Shown piece by piece: positions 24,931-34,104 of a stretch of 64,000 nucleotides of DNA (the first letter of the stretch is position 1; each line of letters opens with the position of its first letter). Location of the stretch: assembly GCA_963809695.1 (NCBI GenBank), contig CAWEKI010000008.1, positions 433,140 to 497,139 on the forward strand. The letters are read 5' to 3'. The position numbers were made by a program, and so were the translations under genes. Source of the stretch: JAGDMJ01 sp963809695. Its GTDB lineage: Bacteria > Bacteroidota > Ignavibacteria > UBA10030 > UBA6906. Below the pieces are notes generated by a model. The model had not been told where the DNA came from. It did not search any database and was given only the letters and a program-made list of their open reading frames with translations.

Positions 24931-26033
24931 ATTGACGTCAGCTTCCAGCTTGCCCAGTACTCCTTCCATTCCGCCGCTTCGCCGGCGGGAAGGACCTGAA
25001 TCGGGTTCAAACCGTCGAGCATCACCGCGTACTCATCTGTATGGGTCTTGGCCGACTGGTTCGCCAGCGCTTTCGGGTGCGGGCCGTGGTGAATGCCGCG
25101 GGGATGGAGCGTGGCCATGCCTGGTGCGATGTTGTCTTTGCTGAAGAAGTTCCCGTCATGATAAAAAATGAATTCATCGTAGTCGGTGTTGCGATGGAAA
25201 AAGGGAACGCGCATCGCCTCCGGGTCCTGCTCGAGCGGACGGGGAAGAAAACTGCAGATCACGGCGCCCGGAGTGACAAATGTGGTGTGCGCACTTGGCG
25301 GGAGGTGCGCGCGGTGGCTCATGATCGGCCTGATGTCACGCATGTTGAGCTTCCACGCCGTGAGATCACCCTTCCAGCCGACCACATCGATCGGGTTGAA
25401 TGGATAGAAGACGCTGGAAAATTCGTCGTCGACTTTAATCCGGACCTCCCACTCGCGGTTGTCCTCCAGCTGCGGCGAAGGATCGGGCGTCACAAGGACG
25501 GCGGGATCGTAGAGCGCATGCTGGCCGAGCAACCCCCTGTCCGGCGGCTCGAATTCCCCCCTGGATTGTATGATCAGAAAGAAATTGTCTTTTGTCTTCG
25601 GGACGATGCGGTACGTGACTGCACGGGGAATGTTGATGTAGTCTCCAGGTTCGAATGACAGCGGCCCGAAATCCGTCTCCACCACACCTTCTCCGCGATG
25701 CACGAAGTAGAGTTCATCGCCGTCCGCGTTCCGGTAGTAGAAGGGCATTGGTTCGGTGCGCCGCGAGACCGATACGACAATTTCGCTGTTTCCAAGGAAG
25801 GGGACAGGACCGCCGTTCGGATCGGCCTGGTCGGATGGCGCGAGCTTGTTGCAGTCGATGCAATGAGGACGAAGCTTTCCGACGAACCGGACCCAGCCGG
25901 TAGGAGGATGTGCGTGATAGAGATGGGCTGATTTGCCGTAGAAGCCTTTGCGGCCGTGCTCTTCCTCGAATGTGCCCTCAGGCAGTCCCACATGGGCCTG
26001 CTGCGCGGTCTTGCCTTTTTTCAGAGGATACAT
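24927..26033 (-). CDS. hmgA: Homogentisate 1,2-dioxygenase
   Basis: 368 residues, preceded by AAGGAAGGGAA. It is an Fe(II) cupin enzyme that opens the ring of homogentisate to 4-maleylacetoacetate. Visible are DGDELYFVHRGEGVVETDFG and FEPGDYINIPRAVTYRIVP (first cupin), SSVFYPFNPIDVVGWKGDL, and the metal-site region FFHRNTDYDEFIFYHDGNFF with LHPRGIHHGPHP. It is slightly shorter than the proteobacterial and human enzymes (about 430-445), as in the compact bacterial form. It lies between the FAH-family hydrolase and the flavin reductase-like gene. Confidence 0.93.
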   Translation of the reverse strand: MYPLKKGKTAQQAHVGLPEGTFEEEHGRKGFYGKSAHLYHAHPPTGWVRFVGKLRPHCIDCNKLAPSDQADPNGGPVPFLGNSEIVVSVSRRTEPMPFYYRNADGDELYFVHRGEGVVETDFGPLSFEPGDYINIPRAVTYRIVPKTKDNFFLIIQSRGEFEPPDRGLLGQHALYDPAVLVTPDPSPQLEDNREWEVRIKVDDEFSSVFYPFNPIDVVGWKGDLTAWKLNMRDIRPIMSHRAHLPPSAHTTFVTPGAVICSFLPRPLEQDPEAMRVPFFHRNTDYDEFIFYHDGNFFSKDNIAPGMATLHPRGIHHGPHPKALANQSAKTHTDEYAVMLDGLNPIQVLPAGEAAEWKEYWASWKLTSI

Positions 26034-26079
26034 GGCGTTCCCTTCCTTTGCTCTGCCAATGCCTTGTCCGGTTCATCGT

Positions 26080-27066
26080 TCATTTCACCACCTGATTCCG
26101 CAACACCCCGATCTTCTCGATTTCCAGCTCCACGACGTCACCCGGCTTCATCCACCGGTCCAACTCCAGCCCGCAGCCGCTTCCCACGGTGCCTGAGCCG
26201 ATCAGCTCCCCGGGATGGATCGTTTCATCGCGGGAAAGGAACTCGATCATCTGCTCGAATTTCCAGAAGATGGACCCGGTGTTACCCTCGGACCAGAGCT
26301 CGCCGTTGACTCTCGCGGTCATGCGCAAATTATACGGGTCGCCGATCTCGTCCATGGTCACAAGCACCGGCCCGATAGCCGTGCACCAGTCCTTTCCTTT
26401 GGCAGGTCCGAGCCGGACCTTCATTTCCTTTCGTTGCATGTCGCGCGCGCTGAAATCGTTCATGACGGTGAAGCCCGCGATGTAGTTCCGCGCCTGGCCG
26501 GGTTGAATGTTTCGCCCGGTTTTCCCGATGACGAACGCAATTTCGAGCTCGTAATCGAACTTTTCAGTAAAGGAGGGCCAGAGCACCTGTTCATCGGGCC
26601 CGATGATGTTCAGGTGTCCCCCTTTGTAATACACCGGCATCTGATACCATTCCTCCGGCATCGGCTCGCCGCGTTTCTCGAAACCCTTCTTGACGTGGGC
26701 TTCAAAGGCGTAAAAGTCGCGGAGCGAGACAGGGGAGGGGAGCGGAGCACGCAGTGTGACATCCCCTGGCAGGTAGACAAGGGTCTCCTCGCGCAATCCC
26801 GTCGGAGTCTTGCCCCCCAAAAGCTCCTCTTGCACTGATGCAATTGTTGCCCGCGCGAACCCGTCGGAGGTCTCTTCTCCGCGGAGAAATTCCAGCATCG
26901 TGTCCGGCACCAGGACGTCCGCGAGCGCGGAAGGACGTGCTTCCCGTTTGCGGGCCAGATGCCAGGCGCAGGCAAAATTCAGATCGATGATCCCCCCCTC
27001 AACGACTGCCCCCAATCTCCTGTGCCTTCCAAGCGTGGTCTTGACCTCGAAGGTGCAGAGCTTCAT
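26080..27066 (-). CDS. Fumarylacetoacetate hydrolase family protein
   Basis: 328 residues from the ATG at 27066 (MKLCTFEVKTTLG). The FAH catalytic domain has metal ligands in KFDYELEIAFVIGKTG (Glu, Glu) and VMNDFSARDMQRKEMKV (Asp), plus GSGTVGSGCGLELDRWMKPG in the C-terminal part. In tyrosine breakdown the family member splits fumarylacetoacetate to fumarate and acetoacetate. Position between hppD and hmgA supports that role. With no isomerase visible it might instead act on maleylacetoacetate directly. Confidence 0.9.
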   Translation of the reverse strand: MKLCTFEVKTTLGRHRRLGAVVEGGIIDLNFACAWHLARKREARPSALADVLVPDTMLEFLRGEETSDGFARATIASVQEELLGGKTPTGLREETLVYLPGDVTLRAPLPSPVSLRDFYAFEAHVKKGFEKRGEPMPEEWYQMPVYYKGGHLNIIGPDEQVLWPSFTEKFDYELEIAFVIGKTGRNIQPGQARNYIAGFTVMNDFSARDMQRKEMKVRLGPAKGKDWCTAIGPVLVTMDEIGDPYNLRMTARVNGELWSEGNTGSIFWKFEQMIEFLSRDETIHPGELIGSGTVGSGCGLELDRWMKPGDVVELEIEKIGVLRNQVVK

Positions 27067-27112
27067 GGGATTCAATAGGTGTTATTGCGTGATGTTGAGG
27101 CGAGCCGAAGGG

Positions 27113-28243
27113 CTACAGGTTCCCCCGCTTCGCTTGTTCCCGTTCCATCGCTTCAAAGAGCGCTTTGAAATTCCCCTTTCCAAAACTCTTGCTTCCCTTC
27201 CGCTGGATGACTTCGAAGAAGAGGGTGGGCCGGTCCTGGACCGGCTTCGTGAAGATCTGCAGCATGTATCCCTCGTCGTCCCTGTCCGCCAGAATGCCCA
27301 GCGCGGCCAGATCGTTGACCGGCTCATCGATCTTGCCAACGCGCCCTTCGAGCTCATCATAGTACGCGGTGGGAACCCGGAGAAACTCAACCCCCTGGTC
27401 ACGCATCTTTGTGACAGTGCCGATAATGTTGTCCGTGGCGCACGCGATATGCTGGACGCCTGCGCCACGGTAGAAGTCCAGGTACTCCTCGATCTGTGAT
27501 TTCTTCTTGCCGTGCGCGGGTTCGTTGATCGGGAACTTGATCCGGCCATTGCCGTTCGCCATCACCTTGGACATGAGGGCCGAGTACTCGGTGCTGATGT
27601 CATTGTCGTCGAAGTGCTGGTACAGTCTGAAGCCCATGACGTCCTGGTAGAACTTGACCCATGTGTTCATCGCCCCCCAGCCAACGTTGCCGACCATATG
27701 ATCGATGTACAGCAACCCGACCGGGCGCGCAACCTGATCCGGTCCTGCAATGCCGGCGTACCCCGGCATGAACCCGCCCTGGTAGCTGTCCCGCTGGATG
27801 AAGGTGTGGATGGTGTCGCCATAGGCGGCGATCGCGGACTTGCGGATCTCTCCCTGTTCGTCGCTCACGACGGTCGGTTCCATGACGCCCCGTGCTCCAC
27901 GCCTCGTGGTCTCGCGGTACGCGTTCTCCGCATCGTTGACCCAGAGGGCGATGTCACGCACGCCGTCTCCATGCAATGCCACATGCTGAGCGATGGGGTG
28001 GTCGGGGGACAGGGGGGTGGTGAGAACCAGCCGGATTTTCCCCTGGACGAGCACATAGGAGACCCGGTCGCGCTGACCGGTTTCCGGGCCGCTGTACGCC
28101 ACGACCGTCATGCCAAATGCCGAGCGGTAAAAATGGGCCGACTGCTTTGCGTTGCCGACATAAAACTCAATGTAATCCGTTCCATTGATTGGGAGGAAAT
28201 CCACCTGCTCACTGGAGCGAGTCTCTTTTTGAAAGACCTGCAT
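27113..28243 (-). CDS. hppD: 4-hydroxyphenylpyruvate dioxygenase
   Basis: 376 residues. It is a vicinal-oxygen-chelate Fe(II) enzyme that converts 4-hydroxyphenylpyruvate to homogentisate. Iron ligands are visible in YIDHMVGNVGWGAMNTWV (His), VQHIACATDNIIGTV (His) and LFFEVIQRKG (Glu). The C-terminal signature SKSFGKGNFKALFEAMEREQ is diagnostic for HPPD and separates it from hydroxymandelate synthase only in part, but the gene context (homogentisate dioxygenase and FAH downstream) settles it. No good ribosome-binding site is visible. Confidence 0.94.
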   Translation of the reverse strand: MQVFQKETRSSEQVDFLPINGTDYIEFYVGNAKQSAHFYRSAFGMTVVAYSGPETGQRDRVSYVLVQGKIRLVLTTPLSPDHPIAQHVALHGDGVRDIALWVNDAENAYRETTRRGARGVMEPTVVSDEQGEIRKSAIAAYGDTIHTFIQRDSYQGGFMPGYAGIAGPDQVARPVGLLYIDHMVGNVGWGAMNTWVKFYQDVMGFRLYQHFDDNDISTEYSALMSKVMANGNGRIKFPINEPAHGKKKSQIEEYLDFYRGAGVQHIACATDNIIGTVTKMRDQGVEFLRVPTAYYDELEGRVGKIDEPVNDLAALGILADRDDEGYMLQIFTKPVQDRPTLFFEVIQRKGSKSFGKGNFKALFEAMEREQAKRGNL

Positions 28244-28263
28244 ATGGCACCCATTATTGACTT

Positions 28264-28785
28264 CTACTGGCTTCGAAATTCTTTGTCCACGATGGTGATC
28301 TCGTCCGGGTACGTGATGTCACCAAAATCCGTGCGGATCGTGGGTTTCGCACGCACCATGAGGCGGCTCGTGTTGGAGTTCGCTCCCCCGAGTGCAAGTG
28401 CAAGATTGAGAATGCTCTGATAGCCCCGGCTCTGGAAGAACTGGTACAGGTCCAGATTCATGTGAAGTGGGATGATCACCTTTTGGCCGGTCCCGGGAAT
28501 CGTGATCGGACTCACGATATTGCCCCCGATTGTCGCCGTGCTGTCGACGAGGAGAGTCCAGGCGAAACTTGTCAACGTGGCCGTGGCCTTCGGTGTGCCT
28601 CCTGTGCTGTCGGTCGGGTTGATCGCGGCGACGTTCAGATTGAAGTCGTTCACGCCGTCCAGCTTGAACTGGCAGCGTTGCAGATTCACCAGGGCATTCC
28701 CGAATTGCTGGAGCACGGAGCAGGAAAGTAAAACGATTGAGAAAGCTGCAAGGAGCAAGGAAGCGGCAAAGACGTGGCGTTTCAT
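28264..28785 (-). CDS. Lipoprotein, possibly LEA14-like
   Basis: 173 residues with a lipoprotein signal (MKRHVFAASLLLAAFSIVLL then SC; Cys22). The mature part is a beta-sandwich-like sequence: CQFKLDGVNDFNLNVAAINP, TATLTSFAWTLLVDSTATIG, ISPITIPGTGQKVIIPLHM. This has the look of LEA type 2 (WHy) domains, but the match is by eye and weak. It is anchored in the envelope. Its place between the aminotransferase and hppD, with 37- and 20-base gaps, implies co-transcription but no obvious metabolic role. Confidence 0.65.
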   Translation of the reverse strand: MKRHVFAASLLLAAFSIVLLSCSVLQQFGNALVNLQRCQFKLDGVNDFNLNVAAINPTDSTGGTPKATATLTSFAWTLLVDSTATIGGNIVSPITIPGTGQKVIIPLHMNLDLYQFFQSRGYQSILNLALALGGANSNTSRLMVRAKPTIRTDFGDITYPDEITIVDKEFRSQ

Positions 28786-28822
28786 GAGTCAACTCTGTCC
28801 GGCGTTGGATGTTGCGCAGGTC

Positions 28823-29920
28823 TCAGACAATGCTGCGGGCAAGCACCGTTCGCAATGTGTCGATCAGAATATGGTTTTGCTCCTCGGTCCCGATGGTGAT
28901 CCTCACGCAGTGCGGAAGCCCGAACGCTTTCAAGGGCCGGACAATGATGCCGTGCTTCAAGAGTTCAGCAAAGAGGGCATTCACAGAAGGCTCGTTTTCA
29001 AGATGGACCAGGAAGAAGTTTGCTTCTGTGGGAATCACATTCAGGCCAAGAGCGCGGAGGGCAGGGGCGAGGTACCGTTTGCCGGCATTGTTTGCCTCGA
29101 GCGTCCGCTGCAGAAACGCGGAATCGCTCAATGCCGCAATTCCACCCGCCTGGGCAAGTGTGCTCGGCTCAAAGGGAAGCTTCACCTTCAGCAGGTTGGT
29201 GATCAGCATGTCGTGTGCAAATCCGTATCCAATGCGCACCCCGGCCAACCCATAGGCTTTGGAAAACGTTCTCAATGTAATGACATTGTCGTACCGGTAG
29301 TGCATCGAATCCGGGTACTCGGGGTTGTCCTTTGCGTATTCGAAATACGCTTCGTCCAGAATGATCAGCACGTGAGCCGGAACCCGCTTCATGAAGAGAT
29401 CGAATTCCGCGGTCGTGAAGATCGTCCCGGTCGGATTGTTGGGGTTTGCCAGGTAAATGATCTTCGTGTGTGCGTTGATCTGTCCGGCCATCGCCTCGAG
29501 ATCGAACCGATAATCCCGAAGCGGAACCATGACCAGCCTTACCCCCCTTGATCGGGCTAACACGTAGAAGCCCACGAACGTTCCGTCCGAGGTGAGGACC
29601 TCGTCGTCGTCCAACAGGAATGCGCGAATGATGTTCGACATGATGCCTTCAGACCCGCTTCCGGCGATGACATTTGCGGTCTTCAGGCGGAAGCGTTCCG
29701 CAAGGACCTCGCGCAGGTCGAGGCCGCCATTGGGATAGAGGTGGAGATCGGACATGGCAGCGCGGATGGCTTCCATGGCAACGGGGGATGTTCCCAGGGG
29801 GTTCTCGTTGGAGGCTAACTTGATGATACGCGTCAGCCCTGTCTCTCGCTGCAGCTCGGAAATGGGCTTGCCGGGCTTGTACGGCTCAAGACTTTCTATG
29901 TAAGGCGGTACCAGCCGCAC
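28823..29920 (-). CDS. hisC: Histidinol-phosphate/aromatic aminotransferase
   Basis: About 366 residues from a GTG at 29920; the frame is open to a TTG at 29956 and neither start has a clear ribosome-binding site. It is a fold-type I PLP enzyme. Motifs: IKLASNENPLGTSPVAMEAI, IAGSGSEGIMSNIIRAFL, IYLANPNNPTGTIF, ILDEAYFEYAKD and the PLP lysine in LRTFSKAYGLAGVRIGYGF. This is HisC architecture. No other histidine gene is near; instead it heads the operon of HPPD and homogentisate dioxygenase, so it may transaminate tyrosine to 4-hydroxyphenylpyruvate. Several HisC-family enzymes are known to accept aromatic amino acids. Confidence 0.88.
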   Translation of the reverse strand: MRLVPPYIESLEPYKPGKPISELQRETGLTRIIKLASNENPLGTSPVAMEAIRAAMSDLHLYPNGGLDLREVLAERFRLKTANVIAGSGSEGIMSNIIRAFLLDDDEVLTSDGTFVGFYVLARSRGVRLVMVPLRDYRFDLEAMAGQINAHTKIIYLANPNNPTGTIFTTAEFDLFMKRVPAHVLIILDEAYFEYAKDNPEYPDSMHYRYDNVITLRTFSKAYGLAGVRIGYGFAHDMLITNLLKVKLPFEPSTLAQAGGIAALSDSAFLQRTLEANNAGKRYLAPALRALGLNVIPTEANFFLVHLENEPSVNALFAELLKHGIIVRPLKAFGLPHCVRITIGTEEQNHILIDTLRTVLARSIV

Positions 29921-30061
29921 ATTAGTAACGAGATAGAGGTGGAAATGACAGGGCAAAAGATAAGAAAGCGAGCCTGGAAAAGCAATCCTTCAGGGCTCTC
30001 CCGAAGGGTTGATTTTCGGAGTCCAAATGGTTACAATTTTCGTATTCAGGGAGAACACTCT

Positions 30062-33000
30062 ATGACGCGACTACTCGTACTTGCATGCTGCGTGCTGCTC
30101 ATTCTGCCCTGGACAGCCGGAGCCGGGGCGCGCGACCATCAGCGTTCCGGGATGCCCAACGAAGTCATTCCGGGTGTAGTTATCGTAAAGTTCAAAACCG
30201 GAATCATGCCAATGCAGGGAGCCCTCGCGAAGGGGACCGGTGCATTGGGGAGTGCGCTCGCACGAAACGGGGTGCTGAGCCTTGAGCGTACGTTTCCGGC
30301 TGCCCGGCAGCCTGAAGCAACACTTTCCTCTGTGGGGCGGGCAGATCTTGCGCGGGTCTATTATGCAACGGTGGACAAAAGGAGTGACGTAAAAGAAATC
30401 GCCCATCGACTCAGCAGGCTCCCGGAGGTGGAATACGCCGAGCCCAAGTACATGCAGCATCTATCGGAATCGCCCAATGACCCGAATTTTTCTGCCAACC
30501 AGAGCGCGTACTTTGCCAGGCTGAATGCCATAACAGGTTGGGCGATTGGCAAGGGGAGCCCGAACGTCACCATTGCCGTGGTGGACGGCGGTACATACTG
30601 GCAGCATGAGGATTTGATCGGAAACCTGTGGATCAACCCACTCGAGGATATCAACCACAACGGCCGGTTTGACAAGGGTGCTCCTCCTGCGGGAGATGAA
30701 GATGGCATTGATCAGGACGGCGACGGCAAGGTGGACGATGTGATCGGGTGGAACTTCACGAACAACACCAACGACCCTCGCGGACTTTCCGCCACGACCA
30801 ACAGCCGCATGCATGGTACTGCCACCGCAAGCCACTTTGGTGCCGTGACCAACAACGGCATCGGGATGGCAGGCTCAAGCTGGAATTGTCTTCTGATGCC
30901 CATTTGTACCGCTTCCCCGACGAGTGATAACAGTATCGAGTTCGGATATGAGGGCATTCAGTTTGCCTTCAGCCACGGGGCGCAGATCATCAATTGCAGC
31001 TGGGGGCGATTGGGGGTGTACTCCCAGTTTGAGCGAGACGTGGTCGCCGCGGCCGCACAGGCGGGTGCACTCATCGTTGCGGCGGCCGGGAACGACAGCG
31101 TCAATGTTGACCTCACGCCCGAATATCCGGCTTCATTTCCGGAGGTCTTCGGAATTGGTGCCACGAACTCCACCAGTGACGCGAAAGCCTACTTCTCCAA
31201 TTACGGGGTCAACATTTCGGTGTATGCTCCGGGCACGAATATCTGGAGCGCGTTGGATGGAGGTGGGTACTGGAACGGCGGTTCCGGCACATCGTACTCG
31301 TCTCCGCTGGTGGCGGGTCTTGCCGGCATCGTAAAGGCCATGCACCTCACCTGGACGCCTGAACAGATCAAGGCGCAAATCCGCACGACAGCGGATTCCA
31401 TCGACCTGGTGAATCCCTCCTATGCGGGAAGCGTGGGACGGGGACGGGCGAACTTCGCGCGTGCACTGAGCGAATCTCACGCGGGCATTCAGGTGCTCGA
31501 TGCGTCAATCGGCACGCTGTCCGGGAGGGACTTTTTCCTCCCCGGTGATACCGCCGTGGTTTCCCTGACCGTGAAGAATGTTCTCCCGCCAGACGCGGCG
31601 AACGTGACGTTCACTGCATCGTCGAGCGACCTGGCTCTTCAACCTCTCTCGGGGCCGGTAGCAATTGCCTCTCTCGCGCAGGATGTGGAGGTGACGCTGG
31701 CTCCGATGATGTTCCTGGTCGGTCCGGTGTCCGCCAACCATGCGGCCGCAATCACCGTGCGGTGGGTCTCCAATGGCAATGAACGGGATGGTCGCGCATA
31801 CAGAGTCTATCTGTTTTCTTCCATACCGCGCTGGTTCTTGCAGTCGACGCCTGCGTCCGCATCTCTTTTCAGCGTTCGGGCAGTGAGTCCTTCAGTGGCC
31901 TGGGCGGCTGGCGGCGACGGCAATGCCACAGCCCCGGCCGTTGTGCGGACCACCGACGGTGGGCAACACTGGGTGGATGTCACGGGCACATTGATCGGCG
32001 TCGACTGCTACTGTGTCTTTGCCGTCGATGACCTTCATGCATGGGTCGGGAGCGGTGACGGCAGAATTTTTGCAACCACCGACGGCGGGTCCACATGGGC
32101 CCAGCAGCCCTATCCCGGAACGCAGAGCCCGTTCATTGACGGTATCTGGTTCTTTGACGCGAACAACGGGTACGCTCTCGGGGATCCGGCCGGCACGGGC
32201 AACAAGTATGTCATCCTGAACACTACAAACGGCGGCGCTGCCTGGACGCACCTTTCCGCGGAGCCTGTCGCAGGGAGCGGCGAGGCCGGATGGAATAATT
32301 CCTTCTGGTGGTCTGACCCGCAACACGGTTGGTTCGGGACGAATCAATTCAGGGTACGGGGGACGAGCGACGCCGGGGCGACATGGTTTTCCGGCTCGAC
32401 CAGCTCCGCCAGCAGCTTTGGTGTTTCGTTCAAAGACAATCTCAACGGGGTGGCGGTGTTTGATGATGGCAAGGCGTTGGTCACCGTCAATGGCGGAGTG
32501 AGCTGGGGTATCCCGAGCGCGCCGTCACCAGGCGCACAGCTGGTGGGTGTGGCGTTTGCTCCGGGCACCAATGCCGTCTGGACTTCGGACGGCCTGCTCC
32601 CGTATCGCTCCAACGATGCGGGAAGGACTTGGATGGTCCAGTCCGCTTTTCCATTCACTGGATCCATCCTCCATCTTTCATTCGCCGACTCTTCCCATGG
32701 CTGGGCGTCGACGTCGTTCGGCGAGGCTCTCAACTATCGCTCGGACACGACCCCGATAGGGTCTCGACCGTCCACCATTCCGGCGGTGTTCGGGCTTGAA
32801 CAGAATTATCCGAACCCGTTCAATCCGTTGACCATTATTAAGTACACTGTGGGAGGGACCGGGGGCTCGGGGCTCGGGGCTCGCGATGTGTCGCTGGCTG
32901 TGTATGATGTACTGGGTAGGCAGGTTGCGGTGCTGATCAATGAACCCAAGCTGCCGGGGGGCTATGAGGTGGCATTCGATGGCTCAGGATTGGCCAGCGG

Positions 33001-33112
33001 GGTGTATTTCTACCGGATGCAGGTCCGACCTTTGGACTCCGCCATAGGGCGAGACTCTAGAAGCGGAGCGGGCGGATTCATCGCGACAAGAAAAATGCTG
33101 CTGCTCCATTGA
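30062..33112 (+). CDS. Subtilisin-like serine protease (S8) with BNR-type repeats and C-terminal sorting domain
   Basis: 1016 residues from the ATG at 30062 (GGGAGAA upstream). Signal peptide, then an I9-like propeptide ending VEYAEPKYMQHL. The catalytic domain has Asp in AVVDGGTYWQHEDL (about residue 173), His in MHGTATASHFG (about 250) and Ser in GTSYSSPLVAGLAG (about 410). Between Asp and His is a Ca2+-loop-like insertion, DEDGIDQDGDGKVDDV. A beta-sandwich domain follows, then BNR/YCF48-like repeats (VRTTDGGQHWVDV, FATTDGGSTWAQQ, LNTTNGGAAWTHL). The tail is LEQNYPNPFNPLTIIKYTV with YDVLGRQVAVL and ASGVYFYRM. It is a predicted surface or secreted protease. A triplicated GGGGCTC in the DNA at about 32866-32883 inserts Gly/Ser-rich residues into the sorting domain. 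Confidence 0.93.
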   Translation: MTRLLVLACCVLLILPWTAGAGARDHQRSGMPNEVIPGVVIVKFKTGIMPMQGALAKGTGALGSALARNGVLSLERTFPAARQPEATLSSVGRADLARVYYATVDKRSDVKEIAHRLSRLPEVEYAEPKYMQHLSESPNDPNFSANQSAYFARLNAITGWAIGKGSPNVTIAVVDGGTYWQHEDLIGNLWINPLEDINHNGRFDKGAPPAGDEDGIDQDGDGKVDDVIGWNFTNNTNDPRGLSATTNSRMHGTATASHFGAVTNNGIGMAGSSWNCLLMPICTASPTSDNSIEFGYEGIQFAFSHGAQIINCSWGRLGVYSQFERDVVAAAAQAGALIVAAAGNDSVNVDLTPEYPASFPEVFGIGATNSTSDAKAYFSNYGVNISVYAPGTNIWSALDGGGYWNGGSGTSYSSPLVAGLAGIVKAMHLTWTPEQIKAQIRTTADSIDLVNPSYAGSVGRGRANFARALSESHAGIQVLDASIGTLSGRDFFLPGDTAVVSLTVKNVLPPDAANVTFTASSSDLALQPLSGPVAIASLAQDVEVTLAPMMFLVGPVSANHAAAITVRWVSNGNERDGRAYRVYLFSSIPRWFLQSTPASASLFSVRAVSPSVAWAAGGDGNATAPAVVRTTDGGQHWVDVTGTLIGVDCYCVFAVDDLHAWVGSGDGRIFATTDGGSTWAQQPYPGTQSPFIDGIWFFDANNGYALGDPAGTGNKYVILNTTNGGAAWTHLSAEPVAGSGEAGWNNSFWWSDPQHGWFGTNQFRVRGTSDAGATWFSGSTSSASSFGVSFKDNLNGVAVFDDGKALVTVNGGVSWGIPSAPSPGAQLVGVAFAPGTNAVWTSDGLLPYRSNDAGRTWMVQSAFPFTGSILHLSFADSSHGWASTSFGEALNYRSDTTPIGSRPSTIPAVFGLEQNYPNPFNPLTIIKYTVGGTGGSGLGARDVSLAVYDVLGRQVAVLINEPKLPGGYEVAFDGSGLASGVYFYRMQVRPLDSAIGRDSRSGAGGFIATRKMLLLH

Positions 33113-33136
33113 ATCCATATCCACGTCAGGCATAAC

Positions 33137-33826
33137 ATGCATCGATTCTTTGTGGCGGTTCTGTTCAGTGTTCTCTGTTTCCGGCAGGCGGGTGCCCAGT
33201 TTGAAGGGATCGTGGAGACGCGGAACCTCACAACCGACGAGATCGGGAGCCTGCAACAGTTCACCATGACCATGTGGATCAAGAAAGACCGGATCCGCGT
33301 GCAAAGTTCTGCATTCGGCGCTACTCCCGTTACCACGATGATCTACAGACACGACCGGCATATCATCTGGATGCTGAACGAGGAAGACAAGACGTATTTC
33401 GAAATTCTTCAGGAAGAGAAGCCGCAGGGGCCGGGGTCCGGGCGGGGGCCCAGCCTTGAAGACAAACCCACGATCCGCCGTACGGGCCGCACGAAGAAAA
33501 TCCTTGGCTACGCGTGCGAACAAGTGCTCCTGACCCGGGCCGAGGGGGAAACAGAGATCTGGGGTACAAGAAAACTTCCTGATCTGGCCGCCACTACTTC
33601 AAAGGTGCTCGGGCAATCGGAAGCGGAGGGGGGCGGGTGGATGGACGAGGTTGCGAGTCTCGGCCTCTATCCTCTCGTCTCTTCGACCCGCATCGGGGGG
33701 AAACTCGTCGAGTCGCAGGAGACGACTCGGATTGAGATGAAGAACCTTACCCCTGACCTCTTTGACCTCCCCCCGGGTTACCAGAAACAAGCCATGGGGG
33801 ATATGAAGGAACCACATCATGATTGA
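33137..33826 (+). CDS. DUF4412-like secreted protein
   Basis: 229 residues with a signal peptide (about 1-20, ending RQAGAQ). The body fits the DUF4412 pattern: FEGIVETRNLT at the start, MWIKKDRIRVQSS, TTMIYRHDRHIIWMLNEEDK, TYFEIL, ILGYACEQVLLT, EIWGTRKLPDL and a late segment ending FDLPPGYQK. Such proteins are periplasmic or outer-membrane-associated and may be LolA/LppX-fold lipid carriers; that is an inference. It follows the subtilase by 24 bases. Confidence 0.75.
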   Translation: MHRFFVAVLFSVLCFRQAGAQFEGIVETRNLTTDEIGSLQQFTMTMWIKKDRIRVQSSAFGATPVTTMIYRHDRHIIWMLNEEDKTYFEILQEEKPQGPGSGRGPSLEDKPTIRRTGRTKKILGYACEQVLLTRAEGETEIWGTRKLPDLAATTSKVLGQSEAEGGGWMDEVASLGLYPLVSSTRIGGKLVESQETTRIEMKNLTPDLFDLPPGYQKQAMGDMKEPHHD

Positions 33827-33928
33827 GCTGCAATTCTCGAGCACCCGGTCATTGTGTTCCACGCTGATACTGATCAGGATCTTGTTGGGTACTTTATCGC
33901 CTTAGCCGAAGTGCATGACTGGGCGATA

Positions 33929-34041
33929 TCAGATATCAGAAATCTGAACTCGAACGCCCCCGCTCCTTAGTGCATCCTTGAGGCGGGGGCGTTCGTGGGG
34001 ATGGGGGGACTCGAACCCCCACGCTGTTGCCAGTGGCAGAT
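33929..34041. repeat. Left copy of tRNA-Leu 3'-half repeat (attachment-site-like)
   Basis: 113 bases nearly identical to 35803-35916 (one substitution and one extra C in the right copy). It contains TCAGATATCAGAAATCTGAA, a perfect-stem hairpin (33951-33995) and the last 46 bases of the minus-strand tRNA-Leu (33996-34041). Homology stops inside the anticodon stem-loop, so this copy cannot make a tRNA. Duplication of the 3' end of a tRNA gene at the far edge of a segment is the classic mark of a tyrosine-recombinase integration. Confidence 0.85.
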
Positions 34042-34077
34042 CTTGACGAGATGATCTGCATCTCCCGCATGATTCTT

Positions 34078-34104
34078 ACCCAACGCATGAATGAATTGTT
34101 AGGC
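34078..34104 (-). other. attC-like half site of an integron-type gene cassette
   Basis: Read on the minus strand, the sequence is GCCTAAC followed by AATTCATTCATGC and GTTGGGT. The first 17 bases equal the common R''-L'' start of cassette attC sites, and GTTGGGT fits the GTTRRRY core. The internal palindrome and L' box of a full attC are missing, so this is a truncated or recombined site. It lies downstream of the methyltransferase gene, where a cassette attC should be. Confidence 0.5.

Noticed and set aside
33996..34041. Second functional tRNA-Leu gene
   Set aside because: Only the 3' half is present; the D arm and 5' acceptor strand are absent and the anticodon region diverges.
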